Shown here one piece after another: positions 1 through 9,066 of a stretch of DNA of 35,882 nucleotides. Position numbers and translations under genes: made by a program. Origin of the DNA: a virus; the IMG/VR virus record IMGVR_UViG_3300021964_000215, positions 1 to 35,882 of that record; one strand, written 5' to 3'. Each line of letters opens with the position of its first letter. Positions within the stretch are counted from its first letter, which is position 1. A model generated the notes under the pieces. That model saw nothing but the letters and a program-made list of their open reading frames with translations. It had not been told where the DNA came from and did no database searches.

Positions 1-120
1 TACTTTCCTAAAAAGGCTATAACTAAAATTACAGAAAAAACAGATATAGAATTACAAGCAATTTCAAGTTCTACATCTTCAGCATCAGGAGGATTTGAGT
101 TAATACTCATAGATAATTAA
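1..120 (+). CDS. C-terminal fragment of a phage structural-region protein (partial)
   Basis: The reading frame is open from the first base and stops at 118-120, giving the last 39 residues of a protein whose start lies outside the window. The tail is rich in Ser, Thr and Ala and ends in a hydrophobic strand followed by DN. The stop overlaps the next ATG by one base (TAATG), as elsewhere in this structural block. It probably belongs to a virion or neck protein by position only; the fragment is too short to recognise. Confidence 0.6.
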   Translation, partial: YFPKKAITKITEKTDIELQAISSSTSSASGGFELILIDN

Positions 121-446
121 TGGCAAATATATATAAAAACGCATTCTTTGATCCAGCTGATACTAGTGCCACATCCGTATATACTGTGCCATCAGATTCA
201 CGTGCCATTGTTCAAAATATACAAATTACAAATGAATCAGGAAGTAAAGTTGCTAAAGTTCATGTTACAGATTCATCAGCAAGTACAGATTATCAAATAG
301 CTTATGCCGATATATCTGGTCCAACGATATGCAACGTGGCCAAAGGACCTGTTGTATTAGAAGAAAATGACGTGTTAAAGATTGAAACATCTGTCGCAGC
401 TGGTATAAGTGCTATTATAAGTATATTAGAAATTAACAGAGATTAG
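120..446 (+). CDS. Small beta-rich structural-region protein, function unknown
   Basis: This 108-residue protein has no signal peptide or membrane segment. Its composition (alternating Val, Ile, Thr and Ser, with few Lys or Arg) suggests an all-beta fold. The ATG overlaps the preceding stop, so translation is probably coupled. It sits among virion genes upstream of the internal-protein block, and small beta-sandwich proteins at this place are often neck, decoration or tail-fibre accessory proteins. That role is inferred from context; I recognise no named family. It is followed after 7 bases by the next gene, whose strong ribosome site AGGAGG overlaps the end of this gene. Confidence 0.75.
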   Translation: MANIYKNAFFDPADTSATSVYTVPSDSRAIVQNIQITNESGSKVAKVHVTDSSASTDYQIAYADISGPTICNVAKGPVVLEENDVLKIETSVAAGISAIISILEINRD

Positions 447-453
447 GAGGAAC

Positions 454-702
454 ATGCCGTTTAAAGAAGAAGGATCAGTCGCATACACCATGATCAATGG
501 CAAAAAGGTGCCAGTGGTTAAATGTGAGACAGAAGTGGTTTTAAGGAACACAGCAACTAATGTAGAGTATAATTCGGATGCGGAAGCAGAAGCAGATATT
601 GCTGACCCAAATACCTCTACAACTAAAGAACAAATCGTAAGATCTGTGAAGATAAAAGTGGCCGCAATGCCACCTTTAGGGGCTTCTTCTAAAGAATTGT
701 AA
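454..702 (+). CDS. Small hypothetical structural-region protein
   Basis: An 82-residue protein with a clear AGGAGG ribosome site ending a few bases before the ATG. It is acidic in the middle (a run of Asp, Ala and Glu near residues 45-52) and has no hydrophobic segment. The N-terminal half looks beta-rich. It lies between a small structural protein and a HlyC-like gene, so a virion-associated role is likely but unproven. A 10-codon reading frame starts on its stop codon (702-731) and leads into a 70-base gap before the next gene. Confidence 0.7.
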   Translation: MPFKEEGSVAYTMINGKKVPVVKCETEVVLRNTATNVEYNSDAEAEADIADPNTSTTKEQIVRSVKIKVAAMPPLGASSKEL

Positions 703-772
703 TGGTTGACGTATTGCTTAAAAACAAGTAAATTAGCAACATTCGGCTTAATTCAAGCATAGCCAACTTGCC

Positions 773-1198
773 ATGGACTTCATTTTTGATAAGGAAAAAC
801 TTAAAGAGCTTAACCAAGTTATCTCTTTATACAAGAAGTTTGATAGATACGAAGATGCCACTAGAGAGGAACTTTTCTATCACTTACTTCCCTCGTTTAA
901 AGTGAACCAATATAAAACTATAAAAGAGGACGACAAAGTGATCGCATTTGCAAATTGGGCTATGTTGAACAAACAAGCCGAAGATGAGTACATTAAAACA
1001 GGAGACTTTGCTGATGATGCATGGCAAAGTGGTTTTAGAACATGGATTATTGATGTTGTATCTGAAAAAGATACAATAAAAATTGGTAATTGGATAAGAT
1101 GGTTTTTTAAAAAATTTATGTTAAAAGGTGAGACACTCAAGTGGATGAGATCAGATAACAAATTTAAAGTATATAGATTAGGCAAAAGAGAATATTAA
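773..1198 (+). CDS. HlyC-like (RTX toxin lysine-acyltransferase family) protein lacking the catalytic His
   Basis: This 141-residue protein resembles the HlyC/ApxC family, GNAT-fold enzymes that acylate lysines of RTX toxins. Matching segments, compared from memory with E. coli HlyC, are LLPSFKVNQY (38-47), FANWAML (59-65), DDAWQSGFRTW (81-91) and IIDVV (92-96). Asp94 sits where HlyC has the catalytic Asp92. The family's catalytic His (SPLHRNW in HlyC) falls at FDRY (23-26), where Asp24 replaces it. The protein is also shorter than HlyC (about 170 residues) and lacks its C-terminal part. No RTX toxin gene is visible. Its place among virion genes suggests a protein-modifying or structural role. 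It has no evident Shine-Dalgarno; the in-frame stop at 749-751 limits upstream starts. Confidence 0.7.
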   Translation: MDFIFDKEKLKELNQVISLYKKFDRYEDATREELFYHLLPSFKVNQYKTIKEDDKVIAFANWAMLNKQAEDEYIKTGDFADDAWQSGFRTWIIDVVSEKDTIKIGNWIRWFFKKFMLKGETLKWMRSDNKFKVYRLGKREY

Positions 1199-2442
1199 TG
1201 GGTAAAGTTTTAAGAAAAATTCCAGGTGTTAGAAATGTAGCTAAGGTTATTGATAAAGTAGTACCTAGAGAAATAAAACCTGCATTACCTTTTATTCTTC
1301 CTTTTATTCCTGGTATTGGTCCAGCTTTATCGAGTATGCAAGGAGCTTTAGCGAGCAAATTAGCTTTTGCTGGTAAGTTCGCTCCTTATTTAGCTCAAGG
1401 AATTACGGCTGCTGGAACACAGGCTTTAACTCAAGAAAATGCAAAAGCAAAAGATTTACTTTTAACTGGAGCTTTAGCTGCAGCTCCTGGCGCACTTAGT
1501 GAAGGACTTGGTTCTTTAAAAGAAGCAGGTCAGCTTCCTGAATTTATGACAAAAGTTGGAAAAGGAAAAGATGCAGTTTCTGCTTACGAAAAATTACAAA
1601 GCACATTACAACCAGAAACTTTTTTAGGTAAGGCAGGAATAGTAGCTACTCAAACGGGTTTATCTCAAGCGCCGATAATAGCAAGAATGAATGAACAAGC
1701 ATTAAGAGATTACGAAGCACAATTAAGAGAACAAGGTATTATGGATAGTGCTGAAAGAAGAAACAAAATATTTGGTTATTTTTCAAATGCTGGATATGAT
1801 TCCGAAGAAGTTAATTCTTTCTTAGATAAATATGGTTATGCATATGGTGGAAGAGTTGGTTATCAAGGTGGTGGCAAAATTGGTATGGAAACTTTATATA
1901 GAGGTCCTATGACAGCAGCTACAAGAAGAGTAGTTGATAGAATAGAAGGTGCTGTTCCTAATGAAGATGATGAAAATTATGAAGATGATGATGGATTTAA
2001 GATATATCCAAAAGGAACAACTTCTACTTATGATCTAAATTTAGATGCTTTTAAAGATGAAGACGAAGGTGAAGAAAAATTAGCAAAAGCTTTAAGAAGA
2101 AGTAATTATGATTTAAGTAAAGGATTACAATCAGCTGTTTCTGGTTTAGAAATGGCTTTTGGTAGACCTATTGACATGAGGCCTGAAAGAACAAGATTTG
2201 GTTTAGCTGATGGCGGACTAATGAATTTAAGAACAGGTGAAATGCCAGCTGAAATGGACATGAGAGGCGGTGGATTTATACCAATCGGTGCAAAAGAAAG
2301 AGCTGATGATATTCCAGCAAGACTTTCTAAAAATGAATTTGTGATGACTGCAGATGCCGTAAGAGCTGCAGGTGGTGGAAGTATTAATAAAGGTGCAAAA
2401 AGAATGTATGATCTAATGAACAAATTGGAGTCTAAAGTATAA
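1198..2442 (+). CDS. Probable internal/ejection virion protein with GG motifs
   Basis: A 414-residue protein. The N-terminal third is hydrophobic and rich in Ala, Gly and Pro (about residues 28-110), suited to membrane or protein-tube interaction. An acidic stretch follows near residues 255-290. Two glycine-pair segments occur: YGGRVGYQGGGKIG near 215-228, and ADGGL near 338 followed by MRGGGFIPIG. The C-terminus carries DDIPARLSKNEFVMTADAV, a variant of the D-x-(V/I)-PA-L-x-x-x-EFV motif common in phage tail tape-measure and injected proteins. It is coupled to neighbours by TAATG at both ends and heads a four-gene block ending in a giant protein, which fits an ejection-protein operon. The exact role is inferred from context. 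Confidence 0.7.
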   Translation: MGKVLRKIPGVRNVAKVIDKVVPREIKPALPFILPFIPGIGPALSSMQGALASKLAFAGKFAPYLAQGITAAGTQALTQENAKAKDLLLTGALAAAPGALSEGLGSLKEAGQLPEFMTKVGKGKDAVSAYEKLQSTLQPETFLGKAGIVATQTGLSQAPIIARMNEQALRDYEAQLREQGIMDSAERRNKIFGYFSNAGYDSEEVNSFLDKYGYAYGGRVGYQGGGKIGMETLYRGPMTAATRRVVDRIEGAVPNEDDENYEDDDGFKIYPKGTTSTYDLNLDAFKDEDEGEEKLAKALRRSNYDLSKGLQSAVSGLEMAFGRPIDMRPERTRFGLADGGLMNLRTGEMPAEMDMRGGGFIPIGAKERADDIPARLSKNEFVMTADAVRAAGGGSINKGAKRMYDLMNKLESKV

Positions 2443-3179
2443 TGTCAACAACAACGACTAGACAGCTTAGAGAACCTTTTGTTGAAACTGCTGGGATAGC
2501 CTTAACAGAAGCAGCCTTACCTTATTTAAAAAAAGCTATACCTACAGCAACCTATACTGGAAAACAATTTGTTGCTCCTCAGACTGCATTAGAACAACAG
2601 GCTGCAACTCAAGCAGCTCAGTTACAAGCAGGACCACAAGCTTATCAAGCTTACATGTCACCGTATCAACAAGAAGTCATTGATACTTCTTTAGCAGCTT
2701 TAGAGAGAGAACAAGCTAAAGGTTTAGGTGCATTAAGACAAAGAGCAATACAAGCAGGTGCGTTTGGTGGTGGAAGAGAAGGTGCAGCAATGGGTGAATA
2801 CCAAGCAACATCGGATATTGCAAGAGCTCAACTCGAAGCACAATTAAGACAACAAGGATTTCAACAAGCACAACAAGCAGCAATTCAAGGATTAACAGCA
2901 CAACAAGGTTTAGGCACTTATCAAACTCAACTCGGTGGTGCTCAAAGACAAATTCAACAAGCACAACTTGCAGCGGAACAAGAAAAAGCTAGAGAAGCAG
3001 CATTTGAACCATTTACAAGACTAGGTTTAATTGGACCACAACTTGCATCAGTAATCGGTGGATTCCCTGCTGCAACACAATTACAGACAACACCTCCTCC
3101 AAGCACAACTCAACAATTACTAGGACTTGGTATTGGTGCTGCTGGATTAGGAGGGGCTGTGAAGTCTATATTTAGCTAA
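2442..3179 (+). CDS. Ala/Gln-rich probable DNA-ejection (internal virion) protein
   Basis: A 245-residue protein dominated by Ala, Gln, Gly and Leu. Residues 50-180 should form long helices: SPYQQEVIDTSLAALERE near 73-90, then a Gly-rich turn at AGAFGGGREG, then further Gln/Ala helices. This SPYQQ...GAFGG arrangement is familiar in marine-phage proteins placed among DNA-injection genes, though I cannot name a Pfam family with certainty. The C-terminus (LGLGIGAAGLGGAVKSIF) is a short glycine-zipper-like hydrophobic segment that could insert in membrane. Start and stop overlap neighbours by TAATG. A role resembling the small ejection proteins of podoviruses is inferred. Confidence 0.68.
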   Translation: MSTTTTRQLREPFVETAGIALTEAALPYLKKAIPTATYTGKQFVAPQTALEQQAATQAAQLQAGPQAYQAYMSPYQQEVIDTSLAALEREQAKGLGALRQRAIQAGAFGGGREGAAMGEYQATSDIARAQLEAQLRQQGFQQAQQAAIQGLTAQQGLGTYQTQLGGAQRQIQQAQLAAEQEKAREAAFEPFTRLGLIGPQLASVIGGFPAATQLQTTPPPSTTQQLLGLGIGAAGLGGAVKSIFS

Positions 3180-4189
3180 TGAGTATTTTAAGAAGACCTA
3201 TGTTTAGAAAAGGTGGTAAGGTTGATGGCCGAGGCACAGGTATTACATCAGGTTTAGATACACCTAAAAGAGGATTAGTTGACGGACCAGGCGGATATGC
3301 TGGTGTTGAAGAAACTTACAAAGAAAAGTTAGCAAAATTAAGATCAGAACAACCTAAACTTTCATTAGGTGATTACTTACAAATTGCTGCAACAGGTGCA
3401 GAGATTGCAGGAGCTCCAAGTATGGGAGGCGGTATCAGTGGTGCATTAACAACTGCTGCTAAACCTTTGGCTACATTAGGTAGAGGACTCGCTGGAAGTT
3501 TTGGTGCAAGAGAAAAAGCAACTTCTGATTTAGCTGGAACTTTAACAGGACTAGAAATTGAAAAAGAAATTGGTATGGCGAAAGTCACAAAACCTTTTGA
3601 AAGTGAAGTTCAAATTAATTTTATTGATGAATACTATAAAGACAAAATTGCAGCAGCTAAAACACAAGTTGAAAAAGATATATTAATTAGACAAAGAGAA
3701 GAAGAAAAAAGAACAATTATGAGAGGCGGTAACTTAGCTTCTAAATATAAAGTGTTCCAACCAGAAATTGTTAAAAACGCACAACAAATTGTTAGAAAAT
3801 CTTTAAAAGAAACTTTAGGTAGAGAGCCTACTGCAGATGAATTAGCAAAAGGAGTTGCTAAATATTTATCAACCATTGCAAGTGAGTTTGGTCAAAACTT
3901 AAAAGACGGTGGTCGTGTAGGATATCAAGAAGGTGGCGAAGTTATGAATCAAACTCAACAAGAAATGGGAGTTGAAGGAGTTGAGACACAAGGAGAAGAA
4001 GCCATGTCTCAAATTAGTTATAATGAATTAAGAGCAAGATTACCTCAAGAAATTACAGATGATATTGTAAAATTATTAGCAAACAGTTATGAAGCGTTAG
4101 CTGATTTTGCTGAAATTAGAACACAAGCAGACGTAGACAACTTTAATCAAAAATATAACGTACAATTAGTCTTACCAGCGGAGGCATAA
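3179..4189 (+). CDS. Probable internal virion protein with GG motifs
   Basis: A 336-residue protein. The N-terminus is basic and carries RKGGKVDGRG at about residues 10-19. A Gly/Ala-rich hydrophobic region spans about 63-110 and is followed by a long charged helix-prone section. A second glycine-pair segment, KDGGRVGYQEGGE, lies near 242-254 and closely matches YGGRVGYQGG of the gene at 1198. A 65-residue acidic helical C-terminus follows. It overlaps both neighbours by TAATG. No enzyme motif is visible. Position, GG motifs and Gly/Ala hydrophobic stretches group it with the other probable ejected proteins. Confidence 0.68.
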   Translation: MSILRRPMFRKGGKVDGRGTGITSGLDTPKRGLVDGPGGYAGVEETYKEKLAKLRSEQPKLSLGDYLQIAATGAEIAGAPSMGGGISGALTTAAKPLATLGRGLAGSFGAREKATSDLAGTLTGLEIEKEIGMAKVTKPFESEVQINFIDEYYKDKIAAAKTQVEKDILIRQREEEKRTIMRGGNLASKYKVFQPEIVKNAQQIVRKSLKETLGREPTADELAKGVAKYLSTIASEFGQNLKDGGRVGYQEGGEVMNQTQQEMGVEGVETQGEEAMSQISYNELRARLPQEITDDIVKLLANSYEALADFAEIRTQADVDNFNQKYNVQLVLPAEA

Positions 4190-7100
4190 TGGCCGACGAT
4201 TTATTTTATCCTCGTAAAAACGAAGTTGATGCAGATTCTGCATTAAAGATTGTAAAAGAACTACAACAAGTTAACGATAAAGATAGACCTAAAACCGTAG
4301 TTAATCCAACATCTTTTTTAAGATTTTTGCCTGGTGGAGAAGCAATTAGAAAACTAGAGTTTGAAAAAAAATTAAGTTTTGAAAAAGAAGGCGAAAGAGA
4401 TTTAGCTAAAGATTTAGAAAGAGGTTTAATCGGTGGTGGCGCTAAAACCGTAAGTTCTCTTTTAGAGTTTATTACTATACCTGTAGATACAGCATTAGAC
4501 ACAAACTTAACTTCTAAATTAGATCAAGTAACCAGGAAATTTGTAAAAGAACATGGGGATCCAGATACACTTGCTGGAGAAGTTACAGACCTTTTAACTC
4601 AATACGGTGTTGGTGGAGGTATTGTACTTAAAGTTATTGGTCAAATTGGTAAGTTAAAAAAAATTAAAAATTTAAACCAAGCGATAGATAAAACAATTAA
4701 AAAACTTCCTAAAGTTTTAGCAGGCACTGCAGGCGTAACAAGAAAAGTTGGAACAGGAGCATTTGCATTAGGAATCACTGATTTAACTGTATCAAGTTCA
4801 GACAGAGATACGTTCTTTGTCAATAAAGTCAGTGAAGAAGGCAAATCAGGAAGAGATTTATCTGTTGCAAGATTAATCAACAAATTAAAATTTGCACAAG
4901 AAGGAGCTATTATTGGAGGTGGTATACCGATTGTAGGAAAAGCATTAAGCCTTGGTGCAAGATTTGGTTTATACACAGGTAAAACTGCATTTGGTATTGG
5001 AGCAAAAACCGCTGATGCATTGATTGTGAATCCTGTATCAAAGTTAGTTGCATTTGATCCTGTAGTTATACCTAGTATTGCAAAAACATTTAGAGCAGGA
5101 GCTGCAAAATTAGGAGATGTTGCAACTAGAGGAATTTTAACTTTTTCTGATGCAAAAATACCAAAGTCAGGTTTACCTCCATTTAAAGATTGGAGAACTT
5201 TTTCTGTACATAGTGGTGATGATTTAAGACGAGTCCTTAAAAAAATAGATAATGCATTATCTAAATTTAGATCTATGGGACAAGAAACACCTGAACAGTT
5301 TGCTATTACACAAAGAGGTGAAAAGGAAATTAGGGCCAAAGCCAGAAAAGTTGAACAACTTATTAAAAGTTTAGAAAGAAAAAACTATCAACTAGTTAAA
5401 GCTTTTGAAAATCAATACAATACTTTAAAGACTTCTCCAGCAGCTCAAGAAAAATATTTAGATGAAGTCATAGAATATTTAGAAGGTAAACGTTCTTTAG
5501 ATAAAATACAAAAAATATTAAGACCCACAGCTAAAAGTTTAAAGAGTATATTAGATGATACAACAAAAACATTTGCTGAATTTTTACCTGATGATAGTGC
5601 ACTTAAAGCAATATTAAGTTCAACTAAAGGTTATGTAAGAAAATCATTTGGCGTATTCACAAATCCTAATTATGCAGTAGATGAAAAATCAGAAATATTT
5701 ACAAATGCAGTTAAGTTTGTAAGAAAAATTATAGACAAAAACATAAGCATGCGAGAAGTTGCTGCTAAAACTTATCAAGGATCAAAAGCAGGAGAAGCAA
5801 GAGATCTTTATGCTAAAGACTTACTTAAAAATATTTTAAGATATGCAAAAACAGATGGCAAAGATCCTATTGTCATATTATCAAACATATCTAAAAAATT
5901 AGATTTACCTGAACAGTTACTTGCAACAGGAGAAGAATTACCTGATGTATTAAGAAAGTTTTTAGGTGAAGAAAAAAGTTTAAAGAATCAAGTTTTACAA
6001 ACCATATCATCGATTAGCACACAAAACGCATCACGTACTATGTATGATAGATTAGCAACAACATTAAAAAATTCAGGTCTTGCTTTTGAAACAGAAGAAG
6101 CTGCAAAAGCTGCGTTCCGATCTGAGAAAATCATTAACATTGGACCCAAACTACCTGGACTAGGTTTATTAAAATCAACAATCAGCGATCTTTATACATC
6201 ACCAGAAATAGCAATCGCAATGAGAAACTTAGATGGTCCATTAGACTTTTTATTAAAATCTGGTTTATATAATAAATTCTTACAACTTAAAACAGCAGCT
6301 CAATACGGCAAGACGGTGTTGTCACCAGCAACACAAACACGTAACTTTTCATCAGGTGGAGGATTCGTGGTTGAAAGAGGTTTAATCGGGAACCGCGCAT
6401 CGCTAACCGACTCTGTAAAGTTAGTGGCTGACGATATATTTAATGTTGGAAAAACAACCGCGGAACGTGAAAAGGCTATACTCGATAATATTGAAGAAGG
6501 AATTAAATACGGAGTATTAGATGAAAACATTGTTGCTTCAGAATTACAAGCAGTCATTAGAGCAATACAAAAAGGCAATATTACTAACGCGGACAATTTA
6601 GCTGCGTTTTTAGAAAAACATAAAGTTACAGAAACTGCAGGAAGAATTTATGCAGGATCAGATAACATTTGGAAATGGTATGCATATAACTGGTACAAAT
6701 CATTTTTAAGTGATTATGCAGGAAAAAATTTAGGTAAAATGACTAAATGGTTTGATGAAATTGCAGGTCAAAGATTAAGTAAAACTAAATTTGATGGAAC
6801 TCCAATGGATTTAGATGAAGCCATTAAACAAGCTTCTTCTTGGTATGTAAAAAATACAATGCCAACTTATAGTTTAGTTCCTGATTTAATTAAAGGTATT
6901 CGTCTATCACCATTTGGTAACTTCGTATCGTTTCCTGCTGAAATTATAAGAACAAGTGTCAATACACTAAGAACAAATTTAAGAGAAATATCTTCAACAG
7001 ATAGAACATTAAGAGCGATGGGCTACAGAGGAGCTATGGGTCAATTTACAGTTATGGGTGGTGCAGGAATCGCAGTTAAAGAAATAGGTGAAACCGTTAC

Positions 7101-8352
7101 AGGTATTGCACAAGAAGCTATGGATGATTACAGGCAATACTTAGCTCCTGAATATCAAAGAAATAATATTTTAGTTCCTATTACTAAAGTAGATGAAAAT
7201 GGAATATTTAAACTAATAGATTTTTCTACTTTCTTTCCATATGACGCAGCAACAAAACCATTTGAAATTATTTTTAGAGAAATTGCAAATCAAAAATTAA
7301 ATCCAAGACAAATGGATGATTTGTTGATTGATATTTTTTTTGGATCAGAAGGCATAGTTATGGAAACAATTATAAGACCGTTCTTGTCTGAACCTATTGG
7401 TATGGAGATAGTAATGGATCTTGTATTTAGAGACGGTGTATCAAGAAAAGGTACACGTATTTATGGACCAAAAGATAGTTTTCAAGAAAAAGTAAATAAA
7501 AGTATTGGCCACTTAATTAGATCAGTTGAACCTGGAATTGTAACAACAGGAAGACAATTATACTACGGATTCTTAAATAAACTAACTCCTACAGGATACA
7601 GCTATGATGCAGAAGACGTAGCTTTTGGAGTAGGTACAGGTATTAAACCACAAAAAGTTGATCTTAAAAAACAATTAGATTTTACTGTAGGTGAATTTAC
7701 AAAGATCAGAACAGATGTTGTAAAAGATAGTGATCTTTATAAGTTCAATATGAATAGTGATGATATTGTCAAAGAGTATATTCGTATTCAAAAAAATGCA
7801 TTTAGAGAGCAAAGAAAAATATATAACTCAATACAAACGTACATCAAATTAGGTTATGATGAATTTGCTATTTTAGAAGAATTAGAATCAAGAAAAGGTA
7901 TTTCTAGTGATCAAATCAGAAGAATTATGGATGGCGAGTTTATGCCAGTTAATTATTCTGAAACTCGTTTCAATGAAAAAATAAAAGACGTTGAAAGACA
8001 AGAAGAAATTATTTCTAAGAAAAAAGGTATTTCACCTAGAATGGTAAATGAAGACGAAGCATTTCCTGTATACCGACTTGATGATGTTAAATATCAATTA
8101 GATGGTATAAGTTTAAAAGAAGATTTTCCAATGCAAGAAGCAGAAGAAGAAGGTGGTTTAAGTTCATTACCTGTAGAACAACCTGCGCAAGTAGCACAAG
8201 CTAAACCTATAACTCCACCATTGCCGCAGCAACCGCAACCTGTTTTACAAGCAACAACACCACAACTTGACCCAACAACTGGCTTGACAAGAACGGAGAC
8301 TGCATTACTATCTCCAAGCGAACAAGCAATTAGACAAAGACAAAGAACATAA
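4189..8352 (+). CDS. Giant internal virion protein (1387 residues)
   Basis: This is the longest gene in the window and the last of the four-gene block. The N-terminal 300 residues hold several glycine-rich hydrophobic stretches (for example near 137-150, 180-200, 240-280) between Lys-rich helices, as expected for a protein that crosses an envelope during DNA ejection. The middle is long, charged and helical. The C-terminus is a low-complexity Pro/Gln linker (about 1320-1365) ending in TGLTRTETALLSPSEQAI. I see no lysozyme-type or transglycosylase motif, although large podovirus ejection proteins often carry one. Size and place directly before the lysis genes support the internal-protein assignment by analogy with T7 gp16-type proteins, not by sequence similarity. 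Confidence 0.72.
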   Translation: MADDLFYPRKNEVDADSALKIVKELQQVNDKDRPKTVVNPTSFLRFLPGGEAIRKLEFEKKLSFEKEGERDLAKDLERGLIGGGAKTVSSLLEFITIPVDTALDTNLTSKLDQVTRKFVKEHGDPDTLAGEVTDLLTQYGVGGGIVLKVIGQIGKLKKIKNLNQAIDKTIKKLPKVLAGTAGVTRKVGTGAFALGITDLTVSSSDRDTFFVNKVSEEGKSGRDLSVARLINKLKFAQEGAIIGGGIPIVGKALSLGARFGLYTGKTAFGIGAKTADALIVNPVSKLVAFDPVVIPSIAKTFRAGAAKLGDVATRGILTFSDAKIPKSGLPPFKDWRTFSVHSGDDLRRVLKKIDNALSKFRSMGQETPEQFAITQRGEKEIRAKARKVEQLIKSLERKNYQLVKAFENQYNTLKTSPAAQEKYLDEVIEYLEGKRSLDKIQKILRPTAKSLKSILDDTTKTFAEFLPDDSALKAILSSTKGYVRKSFGVFTNPNYAVDEKSEIFTNAVKFVRKIIDKNISMREVAAKTYQGSKAGEARDLYAKDLLKNILRYAKTDGKDPIVILSNISKKLDLPEQLLATGEELPDVLRKFLGEEKSLKNQVLQTISSISTQNASRTMYDRLATTLKNSGLAFETEEAAKAAFRSEKIINIGPKLPGLGLLKSTISDLYTSPEIAIAMRNLDGPLDFLLKSGLYNKFLQLKTAAQYGKTVLSPATQTRNFSSGGGFVVERGLIGNRASLTDSVKLVADDIFNVGKTTAEREKAILDNIEEGIKYGVLDENIVASELQAVIRAIQKGNITNADNLAAFLEKHKVTETAGRIYAGSDNIWKWYAYNWYKSFLSDYAGKNLGKMTKWFDEIAGQRLSKTKFDGTPMDLDEAIKQASSWYVKNTMPTYSLVPDLIKGIRLSPFGNFVSFPAEIIRTSVNTLRTNLREISSTDRTLRAMGYRGAMGQFTVMGGAGIAVKEIGETVTGIAQEAMDDYRQYLAPEYQRNNILVPITKVDENGIFKLIDFSTFFPYDAATKPFEIIFREIANQKLNPRQMDDLLIDIFFGSEGIVMETIIRPFLSEPIGMEIVMDLVFRDGVSRKGTRIYGPKDSFQEKVNKSIGHLIRSVEPGIVTTGRQLYYGFLNKLTPTGYSYDAEDVAFGVGTGIKPQKVDLKKQLDFTVGEFTKIRTDVVKDSDLYKFNMNSDDIVKEYIRIQKNAFREQRKIYNSIQTYIKLGYDEFAILEELESRKGISSDQIRRIMDGEFMPVNYSETRFNEKIKDVERQEEIISKKKGISPRMVNEDEAFPVYRLDDVKYQLDGISLKEDFPMQEAEEEGGLSSLPVEQPAQVAQAKPITPPLPQQPQPVLQATTPQLDPTTGLTRTETALLSPSEQAIRQRQRT

Positions 8353-8567
8353 TGGCTATTGAACCAAAGACACAAAGAGAACATTTAATTTCTTTATATG
8401 GACACGTCACTGGCGTGAAAAAAGATGTTTATGCAATAAAGAAAAACCAAACTCATATTCATGATGACATTGAGAAATTGGGCGGAAAAATAGACAAGAT
8501 CTATTGGGTTCTCTTAGCGGCGGTGGGTACAGTCGCGATGTCACTAATAGGAGTATTTTTAAAATGA
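8352..8567 (+). CDS. Holin-like / XhlA-like membrane protein
   Basis: A 71-residue protein with an amphipathic charged N-terminal helix (about residues 8-45, heptad-like) and one C-terminal transmembrane segment (about 50-70) ending in a single Lys. This is the layout of XhlA-type haemolysin/holin-associated proteins. It lies directly upstream of, and overlaps by ATGA, the endolysin gene, so the two form a lysis cassette. The start overlaps the giant virion gene by TAATG. Whether it is the pore-forming holin or an accessory is not decidable from the sequence. Confidence 0.7.
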   Translation: MAIEPKTQREHLISLYGHVTGVKKDVYAIKKNQTHIHDDIEKLGGKIDKIYWVLLAAVGTVAMSLIGVFLK

Positions 8568-9028
8568 AACTAACAACAAATTTCAGTTTAGCAGAACTTA
8601 CAGCCTCACAGGTTGCCGCCCGTAAGGGTATTAATAATAATCCTACTGCTGGACAAATCGAAAATTTAAAAAGACTTTGTGAGTCTATATTACAACCCAT
8701 TCGTAATCACTATGATGCACCTGTTATAGTATCATCAGGATTTAGATCAGCTGAATTATGTATTCATATTGGTAGCACCATTGATTCACAACATGCAAAA
8801 GGTGAGGCTGCAGACATACAAGTTATGGGTGTTGATAATAAAGCTCTAGCAAAATACATCAAAGAGAATTTAGATTTTGATCAATTAATTTTAGAATTTT
8901 ACAAGGAAGAAGAAGGACCTCACAGTGGTTGGGTCCATATTTCATATATAGGTAAAGGAAATCGTAAACAATCTCTAACTGCTACAAGATCTGAAAAAAC
9001 AAAGAAAACAGTCTATTCTCCCTGGTAA
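8564..9028 (+). CDS. Endolysin, zinc D-Ala-D-Ala-type carboxypeptidase (peptidase M15 family)
   Basis: A 154-residue protein matching the M15/VanY-like fold used by many phage lysins. Visible features are SSGFRS (57-62), the zinc motif His77-x6-Asp84 in QHAKGEAADI, and the third ligand His125 in GWVHISY. It should cleave peptide cross-links of host peptidoglycan at lysis. I chose the ATG at 8564 because it overlaps the holin-like stop (ATGA) and begins the usual M15 N-terminus (NFSLAELT); the longer frame upstream only runs through the holin gene. No signal peptide is visible, so release depends on a holin. A terminator follows 9 bases after the stop. Confidence 0.88.
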   Translation: MKLTTNFSLAELTASQVAARKGINNNPTAGQIENLKRLCESILQPIRNHYDAPVIVSSGFRSAELCIHIGSTIDSQHAKGEAADIQVMGVDNKALAKYIKENLDFDQLILEFYKEEEGPHSGWVHISYIGKGNRKQSLTATRSEKTKKTVYSPW

Positions 9029-9036
9029 AAAAGCTC

Positions 9037-9054
9037 CTGAGAGCCTCAGTTTTT
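9037..9054 (+). terminator. Rho-independent terminator after the lysis cassette
   Basis: CTGAG-AGC-CTCAG forms a 5-bp stem with a 3-base loop and is followed at once by TTTTT. It lies just after the endolysin stop and before the Hsp20 promoter, so it would end the late structural/lysis transcript. The stem is short, so efficiency may be partial. Confidence 0.6.
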
Positions 9055-9066
9055 AACGAAACGACC

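Noticed and set aside
714-731. Programmed -1 frameshift at the A-rich stretch TTAAAAAC
   Set aside because: The heptamer is not a proper X-XXY-YYZ slippery site, and the -1 frame stops within a few codons.
2716-2964. 82-residue Leu/Val-rich reading frame on the - strand
   Set aside because: It is the reverse reading of Gln/Ala-rich codons of the 2442 gene; composition follows from that and it has no ribosome site.
4641-5339. 232-residue reading frame on the - strand
   Set aside because: Long only because the + strand gene is AT-rich with few stop-forming codons on the reverse; it lies wholly within the giant virion gene and shows no motif.
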